DNA of 64,000 nt, from contig JAQFVV010006215.1 in the NCBI GenBank assembly GCA_028023455.1, forward strand, positions 9,507,950-9,571,949. The letters run 5' to 3'. Numbering within the stretch: position 1 is the first letter of the stretch; every line of letters starts with the position of its first letter. This DNA is from Epiperipatus broadwayi (lineage: Eukaryota; Onychophora; Udeonychophora; Euonychophora; Peripatidae). Shown one piece after another: positions 1-11,967 of the stretch. The position numbers and the translations under genes were made by a program. The notes beneath the pieces are model-generated. The model did not search any database and was not told the origin of the DNA. It was given only the letters and a program-made list of their open reading frames with translations.

Positions 1-339
1 TATGTAAATTTATTCAATATTTTCATATAGTCCACTTTCTGGAGATTGAGAAGCACGATTCCTTCCGGTTTATTGCATTGACGTAATTTGCAATAAAGTA
101 CGCTTCCTTTTTTTTTGTTTAGTATTATTCCGCTCAGTGCATAGTGCCTTATAATGTTTTTGTAGTTTAAGAGCTTACATTCTCAAAAAGAACAATAAAT
201 AATCTGAAACAATAAATGTTTGCAAATTATTCGTTGTACATTCTAAGAAGTAAATGATCATTTGTAATCATTATTGATCCACTGTATAATGAAGACTTCT
301 TAAAGATTTAATCCAGTTTTTCTCATCTATAGTGTTTTT

Positions 340-2950
340 TGTCAACATCACATCATTTAAGATTTCATCTCTAGGGATCCAGTTAAAATTTCAACTTATT
401 CTTCTATTATTATTATTATTATTATTTCTAGCAAGTTGTCCAACTCGTCTCTATTTCAATTTTTTAATGCTTCAAAGAATGTCTATGATTTTTTTGTTTG
501 CTTATCTGAGTATTTTACCATTCAACTCTTCATTTCTCTACAGTTTATTGATCAGTCTAAAGTCTCCATATTGCTTTAAAATGTCCAAATCTCCGATCTA
601 TAAGAAACAACTGATAAAATCTAGAAAAATATTTCTTTTTAAATACATAAATATATCTTCTTGTTTTTATCACTACGAAATATAAATATATTTTCTTATA
701 ATATTAAATTATTTTTACCAAAAATAATTCCTATCAAGTATAATTGTATAATTAATTTTATCATTATGTTTGCATATATATTAAGAAATTGTATCAATAT
801 TTATTTTTTCTTCTGAGAAAATCACTGAACATTATTTTAGTATTTATCTTTAGTCTTATTTCCAGATTTTCATCAATAATTGTTGTAACATTTCCTGAAG
901 TTCTGAAATATTATTTGCAAAAATAACCATTATCTGCAAAATCTACATTACTAGCACAAATTTCGTATGTTTTTTTATTTTCTTCTTATTTTAACTGTTA
1001 TAAAAAATTTGGAGATATGGAATCATCTTATCATATTCACTAAGATGTTACTATATAACTTAATAATTGCTGTTACATTTTGATAAATATTTTTTAGAAT
1101 ATTACAAAATCCTAGATCTGCATCTTAAAGATTCATAGTCTTAATCAATGAGAAAATTCTTAGAGAATCATATACCTTTTCATAAATCTATTAATTTAAA
1201 GTATAATGTTGAGTCATATTCATTGTTCCTTTCTATAACTTCTTCCAATATTTGTATTTGATTCAAAATTGTCTGTAAACCAGAAGGAATTATCTGGATA
1301 AAGATTTTGTATGGAAATTATGAAAGTCTGATAGTTATCAAATCTTTAATGTTTTCTTTATCATTTTCTTAAAAATATCAATAATACTACTGTTTTTTTT
1401 CTTATCATCTGTTGTATTTTAACATTTAGTCTTAACATACAGTTTCCCCAACTGTTTGACTATTTTTTCACCTTCTTTTAAAATGTCAATAATAATTTGA
1501 TTCCCCTGCTTTATAGATTTAATTATATCTCACTTCTTTATTTAAAATGCTTGGCAATTCAACATAAAATGTAATTATAGTGGTTACTTCATTTTTATCG
1601 CTGTATAATTACTTGTAAAAACTTTCCCTACATTTCATAATTGATATCATACCGCTTTTTACTAATAGTCCTATTTTACTTCTTTTTTTTTGCTAAAACA
1701 TTTTTTTTCCAATATCAAGATGTTATTTTATACTTTTGAAACTTTTATTTTGTTCTATAGCTTTTTTGCCAATACTTTTTATGTCACTGATAAATCTTTT
1801 TCTTATCTTCTTAAAGAATTCCAGATATTCAATTCTTCTTAATGAATCATTTTTATGTATTTTAATATTCTTTCTTGTCTTTATACAATATCTTTATCTC
1901 AATTGAAAAATTACCTATGAATTGTTGCTTTTTTTTATATACCATTTATCTGTTGTAGCAAAAGCAGATAATTTTATGGACTCTGTTAAGATTGAACAAG
2001 CTTCAAAATCTGTTGATATTTTGAAACGATTAGAAAATTGTAATTTACATTTATTAGACTATTTCTGAAGATGTTTTTTAAATAGTTTTAATTTTTGTAG
2101 TGTTTTATTAAAAAATATTTTGTATCTTATTATTTGGTAATCTCTTACTGTGATGAAACTATTAAAAACATTACAAATTTGAAGAACATATATTTGTTAG
2201 TCAAACTAGAATCCATTTCTGTTATATTTTTACTTGCTCATTTTTGTTATAACATTTTTTTTTTTTACAAAGAAAGAATTCATAATATATTCCTAAATAT
2301 TTTTTTCTGACAATTCTACATGTATGTGTCCTCTTCCATTTATATTCTCTTAGCCAAATTTATTCTCAACACTTTCATTTTTCAGTGATTTTTCAATGCT
2401 GGTATTAAAGACTCCAGTGGCAGTTATAAAAAATGTTTAATGAGATCAAAAGTATTTTGTATGTCCATATAAAAATTGTCTACTTCATCATAATCAGAAC
2501 TTTTTCAGTATAAAGCTAAATTATTTGCATTTGATGTATTCCAAGAAGTTGAATAATTAATCTTTCTGATTTGTCTGATATTCCACTCCACAATATTGTT
2601 CTTCTATTTTTTTTATTTGTAATGAATTTCACTTTATCTGTGCTTCAATATTTGTGCTTTTATAGAAAAGTACATCTTCACTTTTTAAATAATTCATGTT
2701 TTTAACTTCAGAAAGTTCCGCAATTTTTGCATTTAATATTAAATTATTCTTGTTCCTATTCACGTAACTCTTATTTAAAAGTGATCAGAGAAATTTAGGT
2801 AAGTAAATAAACATCTTTATCGAATTGCAGACTGAAACTGCAATCTTATTTTTAACACCCTCTGTTTTTGATCACCAACCGCCATCTTGCCTGATGACTT
2901 TACAGCTACTTTACTGCCATAATGATATCTATTTTTAAAAAGATTACTCA
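340..2950 (-). mobile_element. Old, heavily decayed RTE-like LINE copy
   Basis: This stretch aligns by eye, in the same order and orientation, with the better preserved minus-strand LINE at 6037-8830. Around 700-770 it matches 6470-6540, around 840-960 it matches 6620-6750, and around 2640-2730 it matches 8520-8610. The C-terminal part is recognisable near 340-450, where a short ATT run has expanded. No reading frame of useful length survives, and stops and indels occur every few dozen bases. It is more diverged than the 6-8.8 kb copy, so it is probably an older insertion of the same or a sister family. Seen: collinear similarity. Inferred: RTE identity, taken from the second copy. Confidence 0.7.
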
Positions 2951-3829
2951 CCTCTGCCTTTAAAAAAAACAACTGATATTTCAGTTACAATATTTTCATT
3001 CTTGGTTTTTCTGAGACTTCAAAGATGAATCAATGGATCTATTCTCAATTACCAGCAATTCCTTTTTTTAAAACTGTATAATCAAATGAAACTAGGTAGC
3101 TTTTTTTAAAATAATTTAATCTTTTGAAGTTAGCCAGTTTATTGATTTATGTTCAGACCAACAAGTCTTAAGAATGGCATAACATATATCTATATGCTAA
3201 AAAATATATACCCAGTAATGTCACAAAAAAATATGGCAAAGGAATATATTCCTTAGTTGCTCATTAATGCAATAACAGAAATCATCTCGTTCCAATTCAC
3301 TGTTTTCTAAAAACCTCCTAAGCAATGTAAAAAAATTAAAAAAAAAAAAAAAAATGTAAAAAGCTCTTAACGTAAATATATTAATTCTTGTAAATATTTT
3401 GTTACTAATAAAGTCTACTTATATATATAAAAAAAAAAATTGTATGTTTCTTTTCCATTCTTGTCATTATTATTGTTTTGATTTATAATATATTTAAGAA
3501 GTTATAAATTAATTAAAATATTTTTAGTGTTAGAATGAAAATAAACATATTCAAATATTAAAATATAAAAAATATTCTGTACATACTAATTTTATTTAAT
3601 ATTTACTTATTGCTTATTAATTTTGTTCATTTTTACAACTAAATCTTAAAATTACAAAATTATGTCGTTTATTAATAGTGTACCATTAATGTGTATTAAC
3701 ATTAAAAAGAGAATTGGAGATTGTTGAAGAAAAGTAATAAAATAACGAATGTAATTGCCATTCAGTATCATATTTTAGTGATAATTATTAAATCTATTCA
3801 TTTGACTACCAAGAGAAAAAAAGATGTCA
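2951..3829. other. AT-rich intergenic or intronic DNA without a gene
   Basis: No open frame, splice-site pair or repeat boundary stands out. It contains an A-run near 3338-3354, flanked on both sides by the short string AATGTAAAAA. That could be a local slippage duplication or the tail of an unrecognised retroposon. Confidence 0.5.
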
Positions 3830-3956
3830 AGTGTAGTTAGCAGAGAGGTCAGTGAAGCTGCCTTGCAAGTAAGCAGTTGGTTGCAGACGGTTGTTGCGGG
3901 TTCGCTTCCCTCCCGACCGATGCTATGACATATGAACAAAAAAAAGTGAAAAAAAG
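3830..3956 (+). mobile_element. tRNA-derived SINE
   Basis: An RNA polymerase III promoter-like pair is present. The A box TAGCAGAGAGG lies at 3838-3848 and the B box GGTTCGCTTCC at 3899-3909, about 50 bases apart, as in tRNA genes with a long variable arm. The body is clearly less AT-rich than its surroundings, and an A-rich tail follows (from about 3938). It has no obvious clover-leaf 3' half or CCA-proximal stem, so a SINE head fits better than a functional tRNA gene. Target-site duplications were not resolved. Confidence 0.6.
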
Positions 3957-5017
3957 ATATAAGTTTAATTGCAAGATATAGATTAAAACTTAGTCTAATT
4001 AGCAAAAGGTATGTCTTATCTATCAAGACAGTATTTTTTTGAAATTAAAGATGGCTAATAGGAATGTTGGATCATAATAAAAGGTAATTAGACAAGGAAT
4101 TTAATTTTAATAATGTAAGAAAAAATGTACATTAATATGAATAAATTTTTTTATTTATGCATTTTTTTTTTGTAAGATACACATTTTTATTCTGCTGTTA
4201 AGATAATGTTATTTTGCAGTCAGAAATATGTATTATATTTGAAATAGATAAAAAGATATCTGTTTCATGTTAAAATTTGTAAAAAATAAATTAAATTAAA
4301 AGAAAGTATATGTTAAAATAATAACTGCATGGAATTGAATGTCCTCTGAAATAGAGAAAGAAAAAGTGTGAAAAATTGCATGTGTAAGGGATTGCATTAG
4401 ACATATAAAAATTGATCCTGACTTTTAAATCAGTGTGTGTGTTTTTATGGAAGCCAAATAAAGATCCATACAAAAGCTGAAACCAAGGCAAAATGAAAAG
4501 AATTCCAGTGCCATGCTACTTGAGATGGAATGATTTACTATGCAGAAACTCCTACCTATGTTGAAAGAATGATCCAGGTGTGTATCTAGATCTCACATAT
4601 GTCAATGCCTTCTTCTGAATTCTACTACTGAATAATGTCTTGAGCCAGGTCGCCACACCTATATCACATCGAGTATCCAAACAACTTTATAACCAAAATA
4701 ATTCCTGATGGTCAATTAATGGTAAAGATACAACCTTAAAATACATAGCCATGGTTATATTCCAAACAGCTATATAATAAAAAAAAACACAGTAAGATCT
4801 AAAAAATATATAATTGTAAAAGCTTTCTATTTATTTGACTCTTCATTCTTGATAAAATATACAAATCTTAGAAGAATTAAATAGAACTTTCTCAAAGAAC
4901 TTTACTATTTGCACTAATACAAGTAAATAAGACTATTTGCACTAATACAAGTAAATAAGATGATATTCTGTATATGTATTATTCATATTAATTCATGATC
5001 CTAATTGCATGTTATAT
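3957..5017. other. AT-rich DNA with a slightly GC-richer relic
   Basis: No gene is visible. The part around 4540-4760 is less AT-rich and may be an old transposon fragment, but I cannot assign it. Confidence 0.4.
4904..4959 (+). repeat. Perfect 28-bp tandem duplication
   Basis: Two adjacent identical 28-base units (4904-4931 and 4932-4959), each starting ACTATTTGCACTAATAC. This is a recent local duplication. Confidence 0.9.
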
Positions 5018-5864
5018 GAAGAGGAATCCAAAAATAACCAGAATTTTATAATAAAAAATCATGCAACACACCAGTATAAACCTGTTTGTTACTTTTTGAA
5101 GTAGTCCAGAAACACTTGAAAAATAATGCTTTTTAATGCATTCATCATCCCCCAGTTCTAAGTCTGCAAAAAAAAAAAAAGAGAGACATTTTTTCATTCA
5201 AAAGATTAAAAAAAATCACATGAAGCTAGATTGAGTGATTACAACTGATAGATAAGCTAGATCATGATGAATTTAATTAAAAAGTGTTTTACACTCAAGA
5301 ATTTGAGAGATGACACTTTGTTGGGGTGGAACTTGATCTATTTTCTTTGCCACAAAATGGGATGTTTAAGTTTTACTACATCAGGTAAATGTTTCAGAAC
5401 TTGCAGATAAAATTTCTGACTGTTACTAATTAAATTTGAGAAAAAAATACCACTTACTCAAAAAAAATCAATGTTATTTTGATTTTGGACTTCATTTGCA
5501 ACACTTTTTAGGGATGTGGTAAATTTAACATTACAATTAAACCATCATAAATTTGTGTTTTTACAAGATCTTTTTGCTTGTAATCTGTTTCCAGCATTAC
5601 AACTCCTTTCCTTGCCATTTTCTGTAAGTGAAAACATAATTTTAAATTGTTCAAATATTTCAGCCATTATAGAAAAATTGACAGAGATGCAAAATGCACT
5701 TTTACAAAAAAAAATTGTTACATGGTTCCATGATTTCACATAGTGATATCATTTGGCAGATTGATGCAAAAGGATTGCTGCAAAAAGTATGTAATAGCAA
5801 AAATACTACTACAATAGGTGTACAAACCAAAGAATCATTCAGGTTATTTTTGGATCCCCCTTGT
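5018..5864 (-). mobile_element. Mariner-like DNA transposon relic with inverted ends
   Basis: The left end carries GGAATCCAAAAATAACCAG (5023-5041). The right end, on the other strand, carries the near-identical GGATCCAAAAATAACCTG, so the segment has terminal inverted repeats about 0.85 kb apart. Both flanks are TA-rich, as expected for TA-targeting elements. Minus-strand frames at 5545-5739 and 5012-5197 resemble, weakly, the start and end of a mariner transposase; the second includes YFSSVSGLLQKVTNRF near the right place for a C-terminus. An intact element would be about 1.3 kb, so the middle, including the catalytic D,D,D core, is deleted and the element is dead. The ends are seen; the family call is inference. 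Confidence 0.55.
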
Positions 5865-5873
5865 GGGTGTATA

Positions 5874-5912
5874 TATATGGGTGTGTGTGTGTGGGTGTGG
5901 GTGTGTGTGTTA
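5874..5912. repeat. TA/GT dinucleotide microsatellite
   Basis: Imperfect TA then GT repeats next to the right end of the mariner-like relic. Confidence 0.85.
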
Positions 5913-6562
5913 TGGAAGTAAATATATTAGAATTTTATTACTTTGCTGTTTATTTTATTAAATGTTTTAAAAATAGAATTAAGCAATTTTCATAATTCTT
6001 TTTCTATGTATAAGAATGAAGGTCGATACACTAAAGTTATCATTATCATTGTCAACCATTATCAATCCACTGCAGGATAGAGGTCTCTCCAAGTTCAATC
6101 CATCTCCAATCTCTAGCCTCTCTTCTCCACATGGTCTCTTTCTGAGTCTTTTACAATGTCTTCGAATCCAGTTTAAGATTTCAATTGTCCATATATTATC
6201 TCTTCTAGGAATATGTCCAGCCCAACTCCAACTCAGTCTTTTAATTTTTTCAACAATTTCAGTAACACCTGTTTGTTCTCTTACCTATTGTATTTTGATC
6301 TATTCTTGTTACTTCTAACATACATCTCTCCATACTTCTTTGAGTGGCCTGACGTCTCCATATTGCTCTTATATTAAGTGTTCAAGTCTCATATACATAA
6401 GTAAGAACTGGTAAAACACATTTATTAAAAATCTTCCTTTTCAAACATATAGGCATATTTTCTTTTAATAGTATGTTATTTTTACCAAAAGCAATCCACC
6501 CAAGCTTAATTCTATGATTAATGTTATCCATTATGTTTCCATTTGTAGATTGTTAACTTATT

Positions 6563-7425
6563 CTAACTTAACTCATCATAATCAATCCTTATTTTTATCT
6601 TTTGAGAAAATATATTGAACATTACTTTAGTCTTTTTAGCATTTATCTTTAGTCCTACTTTTTTACTTTCATCTGATAACTCTTGCAACATTTCATGAAG
6701 CTCTAAAGCATTATTTACAGAAACAACTACACCATTTGTAAAATCTAAATGACTTAAATGATCACCATTTACTTTTATTCCTTTAGCTTTCCAAAGACTT
6801 CTTGCAGCACTGATGTAAAACATTGGATATATAGAATCACCCTGTCTTATACCCTTCTCAATGATAATCTTTCTAGTATCATTATGTAATATAATTGTTG
6901 ATGTTGCATTTTTATAAATATTCTTCAGAATATGACAATATCCTGAGTCAGTACCTTGATGATTCAATATTTTAATCACTGAAAAAATGCTTATAGAATC
7001 AAATGCCTTTCATAATCTAAAAATCCAACCATAATGACAACTCATATTCATTGGTCCTTTCTATAACTTCTCTCAGTGTTTTGGATATGAACTACTGTAC
7101 TAAAACCACTTCTAAATTCAGCTTGTTCTTTTGGTTGGTTGAAATCTAATGTCTCTGTAGACAAGTTATAATTAGCTTGGTAAAAAATTTGTATGAAATT
7201 GATAAAAGGCTGATAGGTCTGTAATTTCCACTATCATCTTATCACCTTTGTAAATATTAATATTAATACTGCATTCTTCCAATTATCTGATATATCTTTA
7301 TCATTTAGACATTTGGTATATAACTTTGCCAAAAAATTTTCCTCTGCTTCTTTTAATATCTCAATTATAATTCCATCACTACCTGGAGCTTTTCCCTTTT
7401 TCATAAATTTAATTGTATATCTCAC
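6563..7425 (-). pseudogene. LINE reverse transcriptase domain, broken and catalytically dead
   Basis: The frame at 7234-7425 shows GKAPGSDGIIIEILK and DNWKNAVLILI, typical of the fingers/palm entry of RTE-type reverse transcriptases. The frame at 6563-6979 shows IIIEKGIRQGDSIYP followed by KGIKVNGDHLSHL and KKVGLKINAKKTKVM. The catalytic F-A-D-D box that should follow HLxF has become F-T-N-G (around residues 77-80 of the second frame), so both metal-binding aspartates are gone. Frameshifts between 6979 and 7234 finish the decay. A 3' fragment of the same family lies at 43421-43780. Confidence 0.85.
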
Positions 7426-7942
7426 TTCTTCATTTAAAATTCTGGGCAGTTCAGAAGATATAATAGATGTAGGGAGTAGTTGTTCTTTATTACTATATAA
7501 TTCTTAATAGAACTCTTCTACCTATTTCATGATGTCATCTCAGTTGTTAGGAATAGTTCCATTTTTTTACTTATTGCATATATGTTTCCTACCAATATCA
7601 AAATGTTGTTTTCCTCTCTTGAGACTTTTATTCTCTTCTAGAGCTTTCCTTGATAGTTCACAATTATACTTTCTTATATCATTATTAATTCTTTTTCACA
7701 ACATTTTACAAAATTCCAGCTACTTCTTAATGCATCATTTTTATATATCTTCATAAATTCTCTAGTCCCAGTAGAAATTTTATTGATCAATTGCTACTTT
7801 TTTCTATCAGCTATCTTTGTTGCAGTGTATCAGTTATTTTTCTATTAATTTCATTCAAATCTGAATCATGTTCAAAAATAATTGAAACTGATTTGCAAGT
7901 TTTAATTTAAATTCATTAGAATGTTTTTGAAGATTAGGAATA

Positions 7943-8781
7943 TCAACTGTAAAATATTGTTTTTCTTAATAATTTTTGTCTCTCTAGTTTGATATTTATT
8001 TTACATCTTACTAATTGATGATCACTTCCGGTGTTAAATTTATTAAGAATATTGCAATCTTGAAATACGTATTTTCTGTTAGTCAAATTATAATCCAGTT
8101 CTGCTGTATCTTCATTTGGCTTCTTCCTTGTCAATTTCCGTTCAATATTTTTTTAAAAAAAAAAAGAATTATAATCCAAAGTTTTTCTTTTTTTGCAGAT
8201 TCCACAAGTCTGTGTTCTCTCTCATTTCTATTATCATAACCAAATTTACCTACAGGACTTTCATTTTTCATTTGTTTACCAATTATAGCATTAAAATCTT
8301 CCATAACAATTTTAAAATGTTTAACCTGATCAAAAACTTTTTGTATATCCATATTAAAATCCCCTGCTACTTTATCACTATGAGAACTTATTGGGGCATA
8401 AATCTGAATTATCTGTAATTGGTTTCTGCTATTAAGTTGAATATCTAATCTTGCTATTCTGTCCAATACATCATCTCTCCACAAGGTTGTTCTTCCACTT
8501 TTAATTCATAATGAATCCTACTCCACTTGTACTGCCAATATGTGTGCCTTTATAGTAGAGTGCATGTCCACTTTTTAGATTAATCATCTCTTCACCTTTT
8601 CTTCTAACTTCACAAAGTTCAATAATGTCCAATTTAGTATGAGGCAGTTTTTTTTCCATTCTTGAAATCTTCCTTCACTTAAAATTGATCTGCAGTTGGA
8701 AATACCTAAATAAAAGGTCATCATCAAATGGCAGCCTGGGTTCACAATCAGGGAATTCTTAGCAGCCTCTGCTTTGGCCAC
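7943..8781 (-). pseudogene. LINE endonuclease domain, broken
   Basis: Three minus-strand frames (8584-8781, 8131-8484, 7943-8134) together cover an exonuclease-endonuclease-phosphatase type domain that would nick target DNA for target-primed reverse transcription. Visible family motifs are SILSEGRFQEWKK near the start, QIIQIYAPISSHSD in the middle, the DFNAIIGK segment, FGYDNRNEREHRLVE, and near the end NKFNTGSDHQLVRCKINI with the conserved S-D-H. Frameshifts separate the pieces and an A-run at 8155-8164 disrupts the middle piece. The gene would continue into the reverse transcriptase downstream at 7425. Confidence 0.85.
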
Positions 8782-8830
8782 TAACTGCTGCCTTGGCCGT
8801 TGACTTTTATAGCCTTCTGGGGAAAAGGCT

Positions 8831-9860
8831 ACGATTTATTTTTATCTATCATGATTGTATATTAGAAAAACATTTTTAATTCACACACCCATTCATTCTA
8901 CCTCACCTGGAAACTGATAAGAAAGATCATGGTGTTTCTTGATCTTAAACTCAGAGGCAAAAAGCCCGATAAACTCAGCATGCTGGCTAATGTGTGTTGG
9001 TGAGCAGCCCATCCATGTTCATAAACAATATGAATAATCACATAGTAATAACAATTGCAATGATAAGAACATATGAATGGATATTAGGAATTTGCTCTGC
9101 TTGGTTCCTTTAAGGCCTCCAAGAGAAATCAAAGGGCCTCCTTTCAGTTAACAACAAACTCTTTCTGCAACTATACATTGAAGTAGTTTGTAATACTTAG
9201 ATAGAAAAAAGATTCTCTAAAATAAATTATAGTAAATGAGTTAACTAATACTGAAATAGTGCGTTTAGTAGAGTGAATCACTAATGCTGGTGGCTAAAAA
9301 AATAAAAGCTGTCTCAGATTTAAAAGGTGATACTAGATCCAATAATAATAACTTTGCTTTTCTGGAACCTATAATATTACCCATGGATTAGATAGCCAGG
9401 AAAAATAATTGTGGCTTCTGAATAATTTATTAAGGTCATGATTTGGTCTTTCTAAAATTATTAATATACGTATGACAATGTGTGCATAGTTGATATATAT
9501 ACAGCTTAAACCCCCATTTGACGCAGATAAACTCCTAAACCTACCCGATTTAATATATATATACATCGACATAGATAATCATTTTCATTTTAATCATCAA
9601 AATTTTATATTTTATTGCCGTCTGTTGTATTTGGTGTAATTATTATTTATGTATCTAAATATCAAAGTGCTGTATTTATATATGGCAACGAAAATAGTTT
9701 TTATTTTTAATTTAAAATAATATATATTATTAAATAAAATATTATATTGAGTTACAAACAAACAAAAATCTTTTATTAAGAAAAATATATATTTAAGAAG
9801 TATTTTTCTGTAAAATATATATAAAAAAAATTATAAATACAAGAACAAAAACTGTATACT
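8831..9860. other. Intronic or intergenic DNA without a gene
   Basis: The part 8880-9180 is less AT-rich and may be an extra 5' piece of the LINE or another relic. It has no useful frame. From about 9570 to 9860 the DNA is nearly pure A/T, ending at the splice donor of the downstream host exon. Confidence 0.45.
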
Positions 9861-9866
9861 ACTTAC

Positions 9867-10003
9867 CGTCAAAAAATAACGTCTGGCAATAGAAATAACG
9901 GCAGAAGTATCATTAAATTTTTCGATCTTAAAGTATTCATCAGCATTTTGTAAAACCATAAAGTTAGCTACTTCACCAGCGATAATATTCCCAACATAGG
10001 TTC
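9867..10003 (-). CDS. Internal exon of a host gene, cadherin-repeat-like protein (partial)
   Basis: This is a 137-nt minus-strand exon. It starts after TTTATTAG (acceptor AG at 10004-10005) and ends before GTAAGT (donor 9861-9866, a perfect consensus). It is clearly GC- and CpG-richer than its surroundings. With two leading bases it encodes 45 residues without a stop, beginning TYVGNIIAGEVANF and later reading DEYFKIEKFND and AVISIARRYFLT, and it ends in phase 0. The leading phase completes exactly the codon left open by the exon at 57674-57727. The junction then reads FPEG|TYVGNI, which resembles the start of a cadherin repeat (EGTxVGxI), and YFKIE...VISIAR resembles the following strand pattern. 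That would place it in an extracellular adhesion or protocadherin-like receptor. The family call is moderate only; that it is a real exon is more certain. The next exon should lie at lower coordinates, but none is convincing before position 1. Confidence 0.65.
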
Positions 10004-10904
10004 CTAATAAAATATGTGCACATAAATAACATCAAATAATAAACAATATTAAAAAAATCATTTGTTGTATTAAACACATAATATTTCTTCAATTATCAAA
10101 TTACTAATAACTTTTTTAGAATAATGAACTTAAAAATGGAAGAGAAATAATATATAAAATAGTTTAATAAAAGATTAAAAAGATACTAATAAAAAATACA
10201 ATATACATAAGAAAATTTTATATGAAGCAAAATACTAAAATATGGATTATATTTATTTAAAAAATTTAAAAATGAATAAAGCAAGTTAATGCAAGAGGAA
10301 AAAATCTAATGAATGTAGATGAAAAAAAAGGTTAAAAACAGTAAATAGAAAATTATATAACAAATTGTGGTTTTTAAATACTTTTAAAATAGTCAAAGGA
10401 TGGTGCAAATAGCAATAAGTAAAAATTGTAATGATTAAATACACTTTTTAAACGTTTTCATTAAATGTTTTATATTAACTTGCTCTGTTTGTGATTCTAT
10501 TGGTATTTCCACATTTTTGTCTGTGTTTCTGCTGAAATGTCCATATTTTTGAATTTTTAACAGTGAAAAAACAATTGTTTCTGTTTAGAACTTGAAATCA
10601 TATCTTTATGCTTTCCATGAAAAATCCTTACCATTTGAGCCAACAAAAATATTACATTTGTAGAATAACATTTTATTTGTATTGATTTAACTCATTAAAA
10701 ATAAATATTTTCTATTAAAATCGGAATTATTCTTTTGAAATAGTTAATATTTCATGGTTGTGAAAAAAATGATAAATATGTAAAAAAGATTAGAGAATTA
10801 TATGATTTTATTTTTCAAAATCAAAACAAAGAAATAGAACTGTCAAAATCATTGACAGAAGGTCCTCTTTTGTGGAGAAAACAAGAAATATAATAAAAAA
10901 GAGT
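10004..10904. other. Start of the long minus-strand intron region, no gene
   Basis: Very AT-rich DNA next to the splice acceptor. The polypyrimidine side of the acceptor is T-rich on the minus strand. No further exon or repeat is evident. Confidence 0.5.
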
Positions 10905-11360
10905 GTCACATGATCACCATCTCTTATGCTAGCACATAACTGTTATTAAACAGGCAAAACTCTCCATACAGTAGTGCCATGCAAGATAGTGGTGGTTATG
11001 GTTGTTAAAAAACCAAAGACACCAAAATGTATGGGTGTTGAACTGAGTTCAGATCCATATGACTATATAAGCTATTGAGCTTACATTGAAAATATTGTAT
11101 TTTCAATTTCATTCTCATAGTTTTGTAGTTAATTAGAGATAAAAGGTGGCTGCTGGAGGGTTGCATTAGATCCTAAGATCTAGGTGCAGTGCTCTCAGGT
11201 CTAAGGCTCTTCACTGACGAAGGCCACAAGCCAGAAACTAGTCTAAGGATATTGGATGAGCAGGCATTAGATGGGGATTTTATGCACAAGCCTTCTGGCA
11301 TCCATTGATTACTCTGGTTGGCACAGGGTGGCACTACTATATGGAGAGTTTTGCCTGTTT
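10905..11360. mobile_element. Foldback element, copy A of a three-copy family
   Basis: The element runs from a CACATGATCACCATCT-like end through AAACAGGCAAAACTCTCCAT (from 10948) and closes with the inverted copy ATGGAGAGTTTTGCCTGTTT ending at 11360. Internal segments are shared with copies B (42815-43299) and C (61698-62020), including CCTTCTGGCATCCATTGATT and CCACAAGCCAGAAACTAGTC. Here only one interior arm is present, because part of the left arm is replaced by a segment beginning near 10973. It has no coding capacity; this is a non-autonomous DNA element. Confidence 0.8.
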
Positions 11361-11439
11361 AAAAAAGAGAATGCTGACGAAAAATATTTTATTTAAATCA
11401 AAATTACATCTTTTATTTATAACTAAAAAGTAAACAAAT

Positions 11440-11750
11440 TAAATTAAAAAATAATTTGTTTAAAATAATGCTTTTATGTAACCAGCTGACTAAAAAGTAG
11501 AAAATAAAATCTGACTAACAAAGTAATCTGACTAAAAATGTTATATCATTTAATAAAAGCATTAAAGACCATAAAATAAAAAAGGACTAAAATGGTTTTA
11601 TGAAATGATATGTTTTTAATCAGATTACTTTGTTATTTCAATTACTTTGCTATTTCGATTACTTTGCTTGTTTATATTTTTTACTTGGCTGTTTACATAA
11701 AAGCATTATTTTTAAATAATTATTTTTAAAAAATTATTTTTTTTATTAAA
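11440..11750. mobile_element. Palindromic foldback (MITE-like)
   Basis: The left arm (TAATGCTTTTATGTAACCAG, about 11467) pairs with the right arm (GGCTGTTTACATAAAAGCAT, about 11687). The inner parts also pair, including AACAAAGTAATCTGA against TCAGATTACTTTGTT. In between, the right arm carries a short ATTACTTTG iteration (three times between 11625 and 11668). No coding content. Confidence 0.75.
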
Positions 11751-11967
11751 TGTTTTGCTTAGAATGATAGTTTATATATAGAAACTAGGACAATTAGAAA
11801 AAAAGAAACACAATTTTGGAAGATAATGAGTGAGCCTCATTAGAAGATTAAAATGACAATGTAGAAACGTTATAAAGAGTAAAAATAAAACATTTTTGAT
11901 GGAATTATGAAGGATAAAAAAAATTAGATACACACATCATTAAAAATAGAAATTATAAATAATATGT
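11751..11967. other. AT-rich DNA up to the LTR locus
   Basis: No gene. The last four bases (11964-11967, ATGT) form the left target duplication of the LTR locus. Confidence 0.5.

Larger units (their letters stand above)
6037..8830 (-). mobile_element. RTE-like non-LTR retrotransposon, near full-length but decayed
   Basis: Read on the minus strand, fragments of one long ORF appear in the correct order: an apurinic-type endonuclease (8781 down to 7943), the reverse transcriptase (7425 down to 6563) and a C-terminal domain (about 6310 down to 6045). The 3' end runs into short GATAA/TGATAATG repeats (about 6037-6060), and RTE-clade elements often end in such short tandem repeats. The length of about 2.8 kb is close to that of a full RTE element. 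Frameshifts and stops separate all domains, so it is inactive. A TATAAAA string lies on the minus strand near 8806, just before the 5' coding region. Several unrelated-looking short frames on the plus strand here are shadows. Confidence 0.85.

Noticed and set aside
3838-3912. Functional tRNA gene
   Set aside because: A and B boxes are present, but no acceptor-stem pairing or plausible anticodon stem could be made; an A-rich tail suggests a SINE.
7313-8418. Plus-strand frames across the LINE
   Set aside because: The minus strand carries endonuclease and RT motifs in order; the plus frames are Phe/Ile/Ser-rich complements.
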